From NCBI RefSeq assembly GCF_042850945.1, contig NZ_AP031496.1, positions 1,550,001 through 1,614,000 on the forward strand: DNA of 64,000 nt, written 5' to 3'. Position 1 is the first letter of the stretch; each line of letters starts with the position of its first letter. The position numbers and the translations under genes were made by a program. A model generated the notes under the pieces. That model saw only the letters and a program-made list of their open reading frames with translations, ran no database searches and was not told the origin of the DNA. Below, one piece after another: positions 53,500 through 63,019 of the stretch. The stretch comes from Halioxenophilus aromaticivorans. Lineage in GTDB: Bacteria > Pseudomonadota > Gammaproteobacteria > Pseudomonadales > Cellvibrionaceae.

Positions 53500-56400
53500 A
53501 TGCAATCGCTGCGCAAACTCACAGGCTTTATGCCTTACCTGCTGGTGGTGTTCTTAAACGCTTTTGTGGACCTAGGGCACAAGGTCACCATCCAAAATAC
53601 CATCCTCAAAGTGTGGGACGATCGCTCACAGGTGATCTTTACGGCCATTATCAATGGTCTAATCTTGCTGCCGTTTATTTTATTGTTCACCCCGGCAGGG
53701 TTTTTGTCTGATCGCTTTGCCAAACATAAGGTTATTCGTTGGGGCGCTGCCAGTGTGGTGGTGGCCACGGTGTTGATCACCTTGGCCTACTACCAGGGGT
53801 GGTTTTGGTTGGCGTTTGCGCTCACCTTGATGCTGTCCATCCAAAGTGCAATCTACTCACCGGCCAAGCTTGGTCTTATTCGAGAAATGGTCCACGACGA
53901 CCAGCTGGCCGGTGCCAATGGCGTTGTTCAGGCCACATCCATTGCCGCCATTTTAGCCGGCACCTTGGTGTTCTCCGGCCTGTTCGAGATGTTTTATGAG
54001 CCCCGGGCCAACACCGCCAGTAGTACCTTACAAATGGTCTACCCATTGGGGTTTGCCCTGGTCGGTTTGTCCGCCTTGGAATTGTTGCTTAGCTTTCGCC
54101 TGCCTACGGTATCCAAAGACGACACCAGCAAAGTCTTCGATCGCCGGGCCTATGTGCGTGGCCAGTATTTGGCAAACAACTTAAGCGCTATTCGCAGCCA
54201 CAAGCCGATCTGGTTATCCATTGTTGGTTTGTCGGTCTTTATGGCGCTATCGCAAGTTATGTTAGCCGCGTTTCCGGCCCACGCCAAAGTAGTGTTGCAA
54301 GACAGCAACGCGCTATTGATTCAAGGGCTATTAGCTACCACGGGCATCGGTATCGTGCTGGGTTCTCTGCTGGCCGGTCGTTTGTCCAAGGCGCATTTGG
54401 AGCTTGGTTGGATTCCTCTATCCGCCGCCGGTATCACCGCAGGCCTTGCTGTTCTGCCATTGTTGGCCAACCCTTGGGCTATTGGCGTGCTGTTTTGTTT
54501 TATTGGTTTGTGTGGTGGTTTATTTATTGTACCGCTCAACGCTTTAATTCAGTACACCGCCAAGGAAGACCAATTAGGCACGGTATTGGCCGGCAATAAC
54601 TGGGTGCAAAATCTTTTTATGCTGTCGTTTTTGGGCTTAACCGTGGCCTTTGCTTGGTTTGGCTTTCGCTCTACCCAGTTATTTTATTTTTTAACCGCCG
54701 TGGCCGCAGTGGGTTTCTGTTACACCGTGGTGCAGCTGCCGCATTCCCTGGCGCGCCTGGTGGCCGGTGCCATTCTTAAGCACCGGTATCAGGTATCGGT
54801 TTCTGGCTTCGATCATTTGCCTCGTCGCGGCGGCGTGTTACTGCTGGGTAATCATATTAGTTGGATCGATTGGGCCCTGGTGCAGGTGGCATGCCCACGG
54901 GCTGTGCGCTTTGTGATGATCCGTGATATTTATCAGGTGTGGTATCTAAAACCCATTTTAAAGTTCTTTGGCGCTATTCCAATCAGCCCGGGTAACAGTA
55001 AAGCGTCTTTGGCCCAGGTGGCTGAGCTGCTGCGCCAGGGTGAGGTAGTGTGTATATTTCCCGAGGGCACCATCAGCCGTAACGGTCAGTTAGCCCAATT
55101 TAAACGTGGCTTTGAACGTGCCTGTGAAACCCTCGCCGAGCAGGATGCGGTAATCGTACCGTTTTATTTGCGTGGCCTGTGGGGCAGTAAACTATCGCGC
55201 TCGCGCAGCGAAAAACTGCGCGCTAACACCAGTACGGAAGCCAAGCGCAATATTATCGTCGCATTTGGTCAACCCTTGGCAATACACACCACGGCGGAGC
55301 AGTTAAAACAAAAAGTGTTTGAATTGTCCATTGACGCCTGGGAAAACTACACCACAACGTTGGACCCAGTACCCTTGGCTTGGCTCAAGCAGGCCAAAAG
55401 TCGGCCATTGGCTAAATCGGTCTACGAGTCTAACGGTGGTGCCTACAGCAACGTAAAAATGGTCGCGGCCAGTACTTTATTGGCAGGCAAAGTACGCCAA
55501 TTTACCCAGCAGTCGAATGTGGGTGTGCTATTGCCAACCAGCGCACCAGGCATCATTGCTAACCTAGCGGTAATGCTCAGCGGCAAATGTGCGGTTAACT
55601 TAAATTACACGACGGGCAATACGGTGATCGAATCGGCGCTGAACAATGCCGCCATCGATTGCATACTCACCTCTAAATTATTTTTACAAAAGCTCAAAGC
55701 CAAGGGCATTGATGTGCAGCCTAACTTGATGTCGGCAAACTTGGTCTACCTAGAAGATGTAATGAAAGCGCCTTCTAAGGCGCGCTGGCTGTGGCAATTT
55801 ACCTGTGCATTGGCGTTGCCAGCAAAGGCGTTAGTGAGAGTATTTGGTCGCCCGATGGGGATTGATCAGCCGGCGCAGATTTTATTCTCCAGCGGCAGTG
55901 AGGGTACCCCCAAGGGCATAGTACTCAGCCACCGCAATCTTATGGGTAATATCAAGCAAATCAGCGATGTTTTAAACACCCAGGGGCAAGATAAAATGGT
56001 GGCTTGTTTGCCGTTGTTCCACTCGTTTGGTCTTACGGTAAACAGTTTGCTCCCTATGGTGGAGGGCATCGCCGCCATCTGCCATCCAGACCCAACCGAC
56101 GTCTTTGCCACGGCCAAGGCCATCGCTAAATATCAGGGCACTATTTTGTGCGGAACGGCCAGTTTTCTGCGTTTATACACCCGCAATAAAAAAGTAGAAC
56201 CACTGATGTTAGATTCCTTGCGCGTGGTGGTAGCCGGCGCAGAGAAATTAACACCCGAAGTTAGGCAAGGCTTTGAGCTGAAATTCAAAAAAGTTATTTA
56301 TGAAGGTTACGGTGCGACGGAAACCACACCCGTGGCCAGCGTGAATATCCCCGACGGCATAGACCCGCGCAGCTGGCGCGTACAGGAGGGCAACAAAATT

Positions 56401-56964
56401 GGCTCGGTTGGCCTGCCGTTACCAGGAACCTGTTTTCGTATCGTCGACCCAGAAACACGGCAGCCATTACCGGCGGGGGAGGCCGGCATGATTTTAATCG
56501 CCGGCGGCCAAGTGATGCAGGGCTACTTAAATAACCCCGAGAAAACCAATCAGGTCATCATTGAACAAGACGGCCGATGCTGGTACGTCACCGGTGATAA
56601 GGGGGTTCTAGATGGCGACGGCTTTTTAACCATCATCGACCGCTACTCTCGCTTCGCTAAAATTGGCGGCGAGATGGTGAGCCTGGCCAGAGTAGAAGAG
56701 GCGGTTAAAACAGTGATGCCCGGCAATGAGCCCGAGTGTGTAGCTGTGAATATTGCCGATGATAAAAAGGGCGAGAAGATTATTGCCCTAGTGGCAGGCG
56801 TGGCTGAGGTGGATAGTTTTAAACAGCAATTGATCGATGTGGGGGTTAACCCGCTGGTGATCCCAGCTCGCTTTTACTGCGTGGAATCTATTCCAAAATT
56901 GGGCAGCGGTAAGCTGAATCTAGCCGCGGCAAAACTGATGGCGCGTGAATTCACAGATTCCTAG
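53500..56964 (+). CDS. aas: Fused LplT-PlsC-acyl-ACP synthetase (Aas type)
   Basis: Three-part protein of 1154 residues for lysophospholipid salvage at the inner membrane. Residues about 1-410 form a 12-helix MFS transporter like LplT. About 430-620 is a PlsC acyltransferase with NHISWID (H-x4-D) near 450 and FPEGTISRNGQL near 520. The remainder is an AMP-forming acyl-ACP synthetase with FSSGSEGTPKGIVLSHRN near 797, YEGYGATETTP near 937 and WYVTGDKGVLDGDGFLTIIDR. It probably takes up lysophospholipid and re-acylates it using free fatty acid. The start at 53500 is chosen over 53362 for its hydrophobic N-terminus and nearby GGA. Confidence 0.88.
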   Translation: MQSLRKLTGFMPYLLVVFLNAFVDLGHKVTIQNTILKVWDDRSQVIFTAIINGLILLPFILLFTPAGFLSDRFAKHKVIRWGAASVVVATVLITLAYYQGWFWLAFALTLMLSIQSAIYSPAKLGLIREMVHDDQLAGANGVVQATSIAAILAGTLVFSGLFEMFYEPRANTASSTLQMVYPLGFALVGLSALELLLSFRLPTVSKDDTSKVFDRRAYVRGQYLANNLSAIRSHKPIWLSIVGLSVFMALSQVMLAAFPAHAKVVLQDSNALLIQGLLATTGIGIVLGSLLAGRLSKAHLELGWIPLSAAGITAGLAVLPLLANPWAIGVLFCFIGLCGGLFIVPLNALIQYTAKEDQLGTVLAGNNWVQNLFMLSFLGLTVAFAWFGFRSTQLFYFLTAVAAVGFCYTVVQLPHSLARLVAGAILKHRYQVSVSGFDHLPRRGGVLLLGNHISWIDWALVQVACPRAVRFVMIRDIYQVWYLKPILKFFGAIPISPGNSKASLAQVAELLRQGEVVCIFPEGTISRNGQLAQFKRGFERACETLAEQDAVIVPFYLRGLWGSKLSRSRSEKLRANTSTEAKRNIIVAFGQPLAIHTTAEQLKQKVFELSIDAWENYTTTLDPVPLAWLKQAKSRPLAKSVYESNGGAYSNVKMVAASTLLAGKVRQFTQQSNVGVLLPTSAPGIIANLAVMLSGKCAVNLNYTTGNTVIESALNNAAIDCILTSKLFLQKLKAKGIDVQPNLMSANLVYLEDVMKAPSKARWLWQFTCALALPAKALVRVFGRPMGIDQPAQILFSSGSEGTPKGIVLSHRNLMGNIKQISDVLNTQGQDKMVACLPLFHSFGLTVNSLLPMVEGIAAICHPDPTDVFATAKAIAKYQGTILCGTASFLRLYTRNKKVEPLMLDSLRVVVAGAEKLTPEVRQGFELKFKKVIYEGYGATETTPVASVNIPDGIDPRSWRVQEGNKIGSVGLPLPGTCFRIVDPETRQPLPAGEAGMILIAGGQVMQGYLNNPEKTNQVIIEQDGRCWYVTGDKGVLDGDGFLTIIDRYSRFAKIGGEMVSLARVEEAVKTVMPGNEPECVAVNIADDKKGEKIIALVAGVAEVDSFKQQLIDVGVNPLVIPARFYCVESIPKLGSGKLNLAAAKLMAREFTDS

Positions 56965-57044
56965 GTTTTTCCTTAGTTGCTTGGTGGCTTAGTTATTTTA
57001 AGCGTTACAATGGCGGCTTTTAGGCACTGTGGAAGGGTTCGACA

Positions 57045-57773
57045 TTGGACTGCAACACAACGTTGTTGGTTTTGGGCGCGTCGCGCGGTGGAACGACCAT
57101 TGTTACCGCCGCGTTGGGTAGCCACCCTGAGGTTGCCATGCTCGATGAAGAATTCACTGGCGCTGTCTTTCATGTTACCGGTGGCAAAATTCGCGGTAAT
57201 AAATTGTGCGTGCCTAATCAATTGGAGTGGTCTAAACGCTACCATCGCTGCTACAAAATTTTGGGGGTTAACGGTTTTTTGCGTAAGCGCAAATTGTGGA
57301 ATTTAATCCCGCGCAGTGAATTGAGCTTAATGGATTATGTGGCGCGCGGGCCCGTGCAGTCGGTGTGTATTTTACGAGAGCCCAATGCGGTGATTAGCTC
57401 CATCATCCAGCGAGAGCGGCGCAGTGCAAATATTGCGGCGTTTCGTTGGCAGCGTTGTGTGGAATTTATTGCGCAAATACACGATCAACACGGCCAACAC
57501 GATAATCTGCTGCCGCCGGCAATCGTTTCCTTTGAAGGCCTGGTGCAATCGCCAGAAGAGACCCTCAAACGGCTCTGCCAGTTTATCAATTTGCCCTACG
57601 CCCCGGCGATGATGAATGCGCCAAGCCGCAACGCGCGCTATGCCGGCAGTGGCTTTGATGCCAGTAAAATTCAACCGTCATCGGCAATCAATTTTGAATC
57701 GTTGTTGTCTACCGCCACGTTAGAGACGTATCAGCGCTTGCTGGTCCAGGATCTGTCTCTCCCTCAATCTTAG
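57045..57773 (+). CDS. Sulfotransferase-family protein
   Basis: 242-residue P-loop protein resembling PAPS-dependent sulfotransferases. The 5'-phosphosulfate loop is LLVLGASRGGTTIVTAAL near the start, and a 3'-phosphate motif is SVCILREPNAVISSI. Later IVSFEGLVQSPEETLKRLCQFINLPY is typical of sulfotransferase domains. It starts with TTG, about 8 bases after AAGGG, and follows the Aas gene by 80 bases. The acceptor (sugar, lipid or other) cannot be told. Confidence 0.75.
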   Translation: MDCNTTLLVLGASRGGTTIVTAALGSHPEVAMLDEEFTGAVFHVTGGKIRGNKLCVPNQLEWSKRYHRCYKILGVNGFLRKRKLWNLIPRSELSLMDYVARGPVQSVCILREPNAVISSIIQRERRSANIAAFRWQRCVEFIAQIHDQHGQHDNLLPPAIVSFEGLVQSPEETLKRLCQFINLPYAPAMMNAPSRNARYAGSGFDASKIQPSSAINFESLLSTATLETYQRLLVQDLSLPQS

Positions 57774-57903
57774 CGCTGTTTACGCCTAATTTGGTATCAC
57801 TGTGCGGGTTTTCGACTAAACTTTTGGCAACCATTGAAATTTTGGTGCAGCTCGATTAGCACAGCTGCAGCCGTCCAAACACAAATAACAACGACGCAGA
57901 GCA

Positions 57904-58611
57904 ATGAGTGCCATGAACGATACGCCAACCATCGCCGTACCTGCGGCAACCTTGATTTTGACGCGGCCCAGCGCCAGGGTGAAAGACAGCTTTGAGGTGC
58001 TACTGTTGAAGCGATCGCAAGATGCGGGTTTTGCTGCCGGTTCCTGGGTTTTTCCCGGAGGCCGCATCGAAGATGAAGACTTTACAGACACGGTGCAGAC
58101 GATTTCGCCGCAAGATCAAACCTTAAACGGCGCCATCCAAACTGCCGCGTTGCGGGAAACCAAAGAAGAGTGTGGTGTTGATGCCAGTGAGCAAACGCTG
58201 CATTATTTTGCCCATTGGACCACGCCGGAGTTCTCGGCCAAGCGTTACAGCACTTGGTACTTTATCGCTGACATGCCCCATGGCCAGCCTATTAATATTG
58301 ACCAGCACGAGATTATCGACCACTGCTGGCTAACCCCCCAGGCGGCTTTGGATAAGTACTGGGCCGGTGAGCTGCAATTCACACCGCCAACGTTTATCTC
58401 CCTGGCTGAGCTGTCCGATATAGAAGGCAGTGCACACCTAGCCGATTTTATTGCCAGCCGGCATGCCCCGGTGGTGTTGCCAGAGCGGATCGACAGCAAT
58501 GGCGGCCAGCAAACACTGTTGTGTGTGGATAGCAACCCTTTGCAACACCCTCGGCAATGGCGCCAAAGAACGTTAGTGCGGCATGAAAAAGGTATGCGGG
58601 TGGAGTTTTAA
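57904..58611 (+). CDS. Nudix hydrolase (CoA-pyrophosphatase-like)
   Basis: 235-residue Nudix protein. The box reads GGRIEDEDF...AALRETKEECGV, preserving the RETxEE metal-binding core, but with about a 24-residue insertion between its first part and the ALRE helix. The N-terminal LLLKRSQDAGFAAGSWVFPGG and long form recall NUDT19/RP2p-like acyl-CoA hydrolases. Its substrate is a nucleoside-diphosphate-linked compound of unknown identity. It lies 130 bases after the sulfotransferase gene and is convergent with the ferredoxin reductase gene. Confidence 0.8.
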   Translation: MSAMNDTPTIAVPAATLILTRPSARVKDSFEVLLLKRSQDAGFAAGSWVFPGGRIEDEDFTDTVQTISPQDQTLNGAIQTAALRETKEECGVDASEQTLHYFAHWTTPEFSAKRYSTWYFIADMPHGQPINIDQHEIIDHCWLTPQAALDKYWAGELQFTPPTFISLAELSDIEGSAHLADFIASRHAPVVLPERIDSNGGQQTLLCVDSNPLQHPRQWRQRTLVRHEKGMRVEF

Positions 58612-58632
58612 CACCCGCAATAACCGCTTGCT

Positions 58633-59856
58633 TTAGGACAGGATTAACTCTTTAGGCGGTACGGATTCGTCTGCCAATTTAGTAATGTCCAGCTTGGCGT
58701 CCGTACTCAGTACCTTTTTAGCCAGCATAAATTCAGCTGGCCGGTTCACACAGTCTGCGGCGATGAGTTTACCCTCGCGTAAATAAAACGCGGAGAAGCT
58801 ACGCCCGGATTGAATGTCACCGCGTACTACCACTTGATCGTAACCCTGGCTAAGGCCTGCGATTTGCAGTTTCAGATCGTATTGATCTGACCAAAACCAA
58901 GGCAGGGTGCAGTACACCTTTTCTTTGCCACAAATAGCGGCGGCGGCAGACTTAGCTTGGTCGGATGCGTTGGGCACCGACTCCAAACGCAGGCGTATGT
59001 CGTAGATACCGTTGTAGTGGTTGGTTACATCGCCGGCGGCGACAATATCGGGGTCATCGGTGCGGCCGAATTCGTCAACCACGACACCGTTATCCACAGT
59101 AAGGCCGCTGGTCATGGCCAGCTCTACATTGGGGACAATGCCCACCCCGATAACAACCAAATCGGCGGGGAAATTACTGCCATCGGCGCACACAACCTGC
59201 TGCACCCGGCCGTCGCCCTCAAACGCAGCTACCGCGATACCAGTTTTGATTGCCACGCCTTCCTCGGTGTGCACACGGGTATAAAACTCAGACAGCTCCG
59301 GAGCGGTTACCCGTGCCAGTACCCGAGGCGCCATTTCCAACACGGTGACTTGCATGCCCAGCTTTTTAAGAGACGCGGCGGTTTCCAAACCAATATAGCC
59401 ACCCCCTACAATCACCGCGTGCTTGCCCGGTTGTATCTCTTCGCGAATTCCGGCCACGTCTTTTAAATCCCGCAGGTAATGGATGCCTGGCAGGTCGATA
59501 CCGGGTAACTCCACTTTCCGCACTCTAGAGCCGGTGCACAGCGCCAGTTTGTCGTAGTTAAGCTTTTCGCCAGAATCCAAGGTAACCGTTTTGGCCAAGC
59601 GATCGATGTCTTCCACCCGCGCGCCCAGTTTAAATTCGACGTCTTTTTGCTCGTAGAAGTTGGGCTTGCGGATGAGTATGTCTTGTGCTGATTGATCGCC
59701 GGAGAGAAAGGCTTTGGATAGGGGAGGGTGGTGGTAAGGGAGATAGGCCTCATCGCCAATCACTAAAATCTGGCCATCCCAACCTTCCTGCCGGAGGGAC
59801 ACGGTGAGCTGCGCCGCCGCGTGGCTGGCGCCAATAACGATGCAAGTTTGGGTCAT
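58633..59856 (-). CDS. NAD(P)H-dependent ferredoxin/rubredoxin reductase (FAD)
   Basis: 407-residue FAD oxidoreductase of the rhodocoxin/terpredoxin/putidaredoxin reductase type. The first dinucleotide fold reads CIVIGASHAAAQL, followed by YLPYHHPPLSKAFLSG; the NAD fold is HAVIVGGGYIGLETAASLKKLGMQVTV, and VVIGVGIVPN plus VVVDEFGRTDDPDIVAAGDVT complete the FAD site. These reductases pass electrons to a [2Fe-2S] ferredoxin serving P450s or oxygenases. No such partner is adjacent; the nearest ferredoxin in the window is at 8777. It is divergent from the AraC gene at 60003. Confidence 0.87.
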   Translation of the reverse strand: MTQTCIVIGASHAAAQLTVSLRQEGWDGQILVIGDEAYLPYHHPPLSKAFLSGDQSAQDILIRKPNFYEQKDVEFKLGARVEDIDRLAKTVTLDSGEKLNYDKLALCTGSRVRKVELPGIDLPGIHYLRDLKDVAGIREEIQPGKHAVIVGGGYIGLETAASLKKLGMQVTVLEMAPRVLARVTAPELSEFYTRVHTEEGVAIKTGIAVAAFEGDGRVQQVVCADGSNFPADLVVIGVGIVPNVELAMTSGLTVDNGVVVDEFGRTDDPDIVAAGDVTNHYNGIYDIRLRLESVPNASDQAKSAAAAICGKEKVYCTLPWFWSDQYDLKLQIAGLSQGYDQVVVRGDIQSGRSFSAFYLREGKLIAADCVNRPAEFMLAKKVLSTDAKLDITKLADESVPPKELILS

Positions 59857-59946
59857 GTCTTCTTCTCTTTTTCTATTTATTAATGCTTATTGGTGCGCGA
59901 AGGTCTTAGGTTAGCCCTAATTCCTCTGCCTATGACTAGCATTTTA

Positions 59947-59973
59947 GGCCAATTAATGAGTAATATCGGCCAA
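59947..59973. promoter_or_regulatory. GGCCAA direct repeat in the reductase/AraC intergenic region
   Basis: GGCCAA at 59947-59952 and 59968-59973, exactly 21 bases apart (two helical turns), located between the divergent reductase and AraC genes. AraC-family proteins bind direct repeats with this phasing, so it is a plausible operator. Motif inference only. Confidence 0.4.
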
Positions 59974-60002
59974 ATCTACTGCTTTAGATAGGCTACCGAT
60001 CG

Positions 60003-61040
60003 ATGAATTCTACATTTCAACCGATGATTAAAACCCAGGTGGAGCGTCTGCATTCGGTGTTGTTGAGGGATTTTAATCACTTGGATACTGCCAGGCTGGC
60101 CGCCGCGGCAGGTATTGCCTCGGATTGGCGGCAGAAACCGGATTGCTTAACCTTTAGTGACTACTATCGATTGCTCACGCATATCGCCACCCATCACGCG
60201 CCGGACATAGTCGTGCGCATGGCCAGAGAGATTCGCATACGTGAATATGGGGCTTTGGGCTACGCAGTGTGGTCTGGCGGCACGCTGGGGCAGAGCTTGG
60301 AAATGCTGATGCATATAGTGGAATGGCAGCATCCCTACGTGCGATTGCAGATCAAAGTGGGGCGCGAACAGGCCTTGATTCGCTGCCAAATACAGCCCCG
60401 AGGTGTGGAGTTTTATCGGGTGCTGATAGAAGATTCACTGCTGACCCTGTGGCAACTGATTCAGTCGCGCATGCCAGACGGCTTAGCCGCATGCGCCAGC
60501 TTTGCCCACTTCACCTATGCACAGCCGAGTTACGCCGGCCAATACCAGCAGTTTTTGGGTTGCAAGGTCGTGTTCGACCAGGATTTTTCTATGTTGGCAA
60601 TCCCCGCCCAGTGGCTGCATGTGGCTACCCAGTTGGCTAGTCAAAGCGAGCAATGGCGAGCTACACCGGCCCGGGTGCGTAGAACATTGGCGCTGTCTAA
60701 GGCAGACTTAGTAAAAGAAGTGAAAACGCTGCTGTTAGAGCGCAGCGTGGAGTGTGCCTTTGATATGGCCAAAACCGCCCGTATGATGGCGGTATCCGAG
60801 CGTAGTTTAAGGCGCCACTTGGCCGCAGCGGGAGCCAGTTTTAGACAGATTTGTACGCAAGTGCGTATGGAGCTGGCGGCGCAATATCTGCTCAACACGG
60901 GGTTGTCTATGCAGGAAATTGCCTATCTTTTAGGCTATGCCCAAGAGAACAATTTTTACCGGGCGTTTCGTGGCTATTACGCTACGTCACCAGCGTTATT
61001 TCGCAGCCAAAGTCGGGCTGATAACCATAGCCAGAGTTAA
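60003..61040 (+). CDS. AraC-family transcriptional regulator (OruR-like), second copy
   Basis: 345-residue regulator with the same architecture as the one at 44342. The N-terminal ligand-like domain includes YRLLTHIATHHAPDIVVRMAREIRIREYGALGYAVWSGGTLGQSLEML. The C-terminal HTH pair includes DMAKTARMMAVSERSLRRHLAAAGASF and MQEIAYLLGYAQENNFYRAFRGYYATSPALFR. It is divergent from the ferredoxin reductase gene, with a GGCCAA direct repeat between them. The effector is unknown. Confidence 0.85.
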   Translation: MNSTFQPMIKTQVERLHSVLLRDFNHLDTARLAAAAGIASDWRQKPDCLTFSDYYRLLTHIATHHAPDIVVRMAREIRIREYGALGYAVWSGGTLGQSLEMLMHIVEWQHPYVRLQIKVGREQALIRCQIQPRGVEFYRVLIEDSLLTLWQLIQSRMPDGLAACASFAHFTYAQPSYAGQYQQFLGCKVVFDQDFSMLAIPAQWLHVATQLASQSEQWRATPARVRRTLALSKADLVKEVKTLLLERSVECAFDMAKTARMMAVSERSLRRHLAAAGASFRQICTQVRMELAAQYLLNTGLSMQEIAYLLGYAQENNFYRAFRGYYATSPALFRSQSRADNHSQS

Positions 61041-61128
61041 TTTGCACAATCAATCGGTCTAAGCCTTCGGCCGTCCGAATAAGTCCACACATGACCGAAA
61101 ACGTCCATTTTCGCGTCGCGTCGGGTCA

Positions 61129-61156
61129 TTGACCTTGGCAAACTTGGCATTAAACT
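61129..61156 (+). promoter_or_regulatory. Possible promoter of the ETF-QO gene
   Basis: TTGACC (61129-61134), 16-base spacer, TAAACT (61151-61156), about 135 bases before the ETF-QO start. An inverted repeat CGAAAA...TTTTCG (61096-61113) lies just upstream. Tentative: the -10 matches only four of six positions. Confidence 0.3.
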
Positions 61157-61289
61157 AAGGCCGCCGTGTAATCCCAAACGTAGTAAGATTTTGGGGCGAA
61201 GTGCAGCCCTTATGTGACCGTACAATTCACCGTAAACGTGATTATTGTTTTGGTCTGTAGAACATTAAAACTAAAAGCAGGTTAGTACT

Positions 61290-62945
61290 ATGGAACGTGA
61301 AGCCATGGAGTATGATGTTGTCGTTGTTGGTGCCGGCCCGTCCGGTTTAGCAACGGCAATCCGGTTGCGCCAACTGGCGAATGAAGCCGGACAAGAGATC
61401 TCTATTGTGGTGTTGGAAAAGGGCTCCGAGGTAGGTGCCCACATTCTTTCTGGTGCGGTCATAGAGCCGCGTGCGCTGAATGAACTGATCCCCGATTGGA
61501 AAGAAAAGGGCGCGCCATTAAATACTGAAGTTACCGGCGACGACGTTCTGTTTTTAACATCGCCTGAAAAATCCCTAAAAATGCCAAATGCTTTTGTGCC
61601 TGCTCCTATGCACAATGATGGCAATTACATTGTGAGCCTAGGCAACGTTTGCCGCTGGTTGGCCGAACAGGCCGAGGCCATGGAAATTGAAATTTTCCCA
61701 GGCTTTGCCGCCGCAGAAGTGCTTTACCACGAAGACGGTAGCGTAAAAGGTGTGGCCACCGGTGATATGGGCGTGGGCCACAATGGCGAACAAAAAGACT
61801 CCTACATGCCTGGCATGGAACTGCACGGCAAATACACTATTTTCTGTGAAGGCTGCCGAGGCCACCTGGGCAAAGAGTTAATCGAGCGCTTTAACCTCAA
61901 CGAAGGTAAAACGCCCCAGCATTATGGCATTGGTATTAAAGAACTGTGGGACATTGACCCGGCAAAACACAAGCCTGGTTTGGTGGTGCACGGTTTAGGT
62001 TGGCCCTTAAGCGAGTCGGCCACCACCGGTGGGTTTTTCCTCTACCACACCGACAACAACCAGGTTTCTGTGGGGTTAATTACCGACCTTAACTACAGCA
62101 ACCCACACGTTAGCCCGTTTGATGAATTTCAGCGCCTGAAGCACCACCCAGAGCTGGCCAAGTATTTAGAGGGTGGCAAACGCATTTCCTATGGTGCCCG
62201 AGCGGTGGTCAAAGGCGGTTTAAACGCTCTGCCTAAAATGACAATGCCCGGCGCATTTTTAGTGGGTTGTGATGCTGGCACTCTGGTGTTTTCAAAAATT
62301 AAGGGCACCCACACCGCCATGAAATCCGGCATGTTGGCCGCTGAGACAATTTTTGAAGCCCTGGCCGCCGGTGACGAAGGCAGTAAAGACCTAACCGCCT
62401 ATGCAGATAAGTTTAAAAACTCCTGGGTGTACGACGATTTATTTAAAGATCGCAACTTTGGCCCAGCAGTGCACAAGTGGGGCCCATGGATTGGCGGCGC
62501 CTTTAACTTTTTGGATCAAAACATTTTCAAAGGTAAATTGCCCTTTACCCTTAAAGATGAGCACAAAGATAACGAGATGCTAAAACCGGCATCCGAGTGC
62601 GCCAAAATCGATTACCCCAAACCGGATAACAAGCTGAGCTTTGATAAACTGTCGTCGGTGTTTTTATCCAACACCAACCACGAGGAAGATCAGCCTTGCC
62701 ACCTAACGTTGAAAGACAACAGCGTGCCCATTGCCATTAACCTGGCCAAATACGATGCTCCAGAGCAACGTTATTGCCCGGCGGGGGTTTACGAGATTGT
62801 GCAAGAGGGCAGCGAAGATCCGCGTTTGCAAATTAACGCGCAAAACTGCGTACATTGTAAAACCTGCGACATCAAAGACCCAACCCAGAACATTGTGTGG
62901 GTTGTGCCTGAAGGCGCCGGTGGCCCTAATTATCCGAACATGTAA
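61290..62945 (+). CDS. Electron transfer flavoprotein-ubiquinone oxidoreductase
   Basis: Membrane-associated flavo-iron-sulfur enzyme (551 residues) that moves electrons from ETF, loaded by acyl-CoA and branched-chain dehydrogenases, to ubiquinone. The FAD fold is DVVVVGAGPSGLATAIRLRQL; GAHILSGAVIEPRALNEL is typical. The C-terminal [4Fe-4S] region holds YCPAGVYEI and NCVHCKTCDIKDPTQNI, with four Cys. AGG lies 8 bases before the ATG. It fits functionally with bkd and the acyl-CoA enzymes of this window; no etfAB is adjacent. Confidence 0.95.
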   Translation: MEREAMEYDVVVVGAGPSGLATAIRLRQLANEAGQEISIVVLEKGSEVGAHILSGAVIEPRALNELIPDWKEKGAPLNTEVTGDDVLFLTSPEKSLKMPNAFVPAPMHNDGNYIVSLGNVCRWLAEQAEAMEIEIFPGFAAAEVLYHEDGSVKGVATGDMGVGHNGEQKDSYMPGMELHGKYTIFCEGCRGHLGKELIERFNLNEGKTPQHYGIGIKELWDIDPAKHKPGLVVHGLGWPLSESATTGGFFLYHTDNNQVSVGLITDLNYSNPHVSPFDEFQRLKHHPELAKYLEGGKRISYGARAVVKGGLNALPKMTMPGAFLVGCDAGTLVFSKIKGTHTAMKSGMLAAETIFEALAAGDEGSKDLTAYADKFKNSWVYDDLFKDRNFGPAVHKWGPWIGGAFNFLDQNIFKGKLPFTLKDEHKDNEMLKPASECAKIDYPKPDNKLSFDKLSSVFLSNTNHEEDQPCHLTLKDNSVPIAINLAKYDAPEQRYCPAGVYEIVQEGSEDPRLQINAQNCVHCKTCDIKDPTQNIVWVVPEGAGGPNYPNM

Positions 62946-62968
62946 GAATTAGCCAAAATAAAATCCTC

Positions 62969-62997
62969 CCAGCGGCCTGCGGGCCGCTGGTTTATTT
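62969..62997 (+). terminator. Intrinsic terminator after ETF-QO
   Basis: CCAGCGGCC (62969-62977), loop TGCG, GGCCGCTGG (62982-62990), then TTTATTT. A nine-base-pair perfect stem, 24 bases after the stop codon. Confidence 0.85.
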
Positions 62998-63019
62998 CTG
63001 AAAATAAGAGGCAACTATT

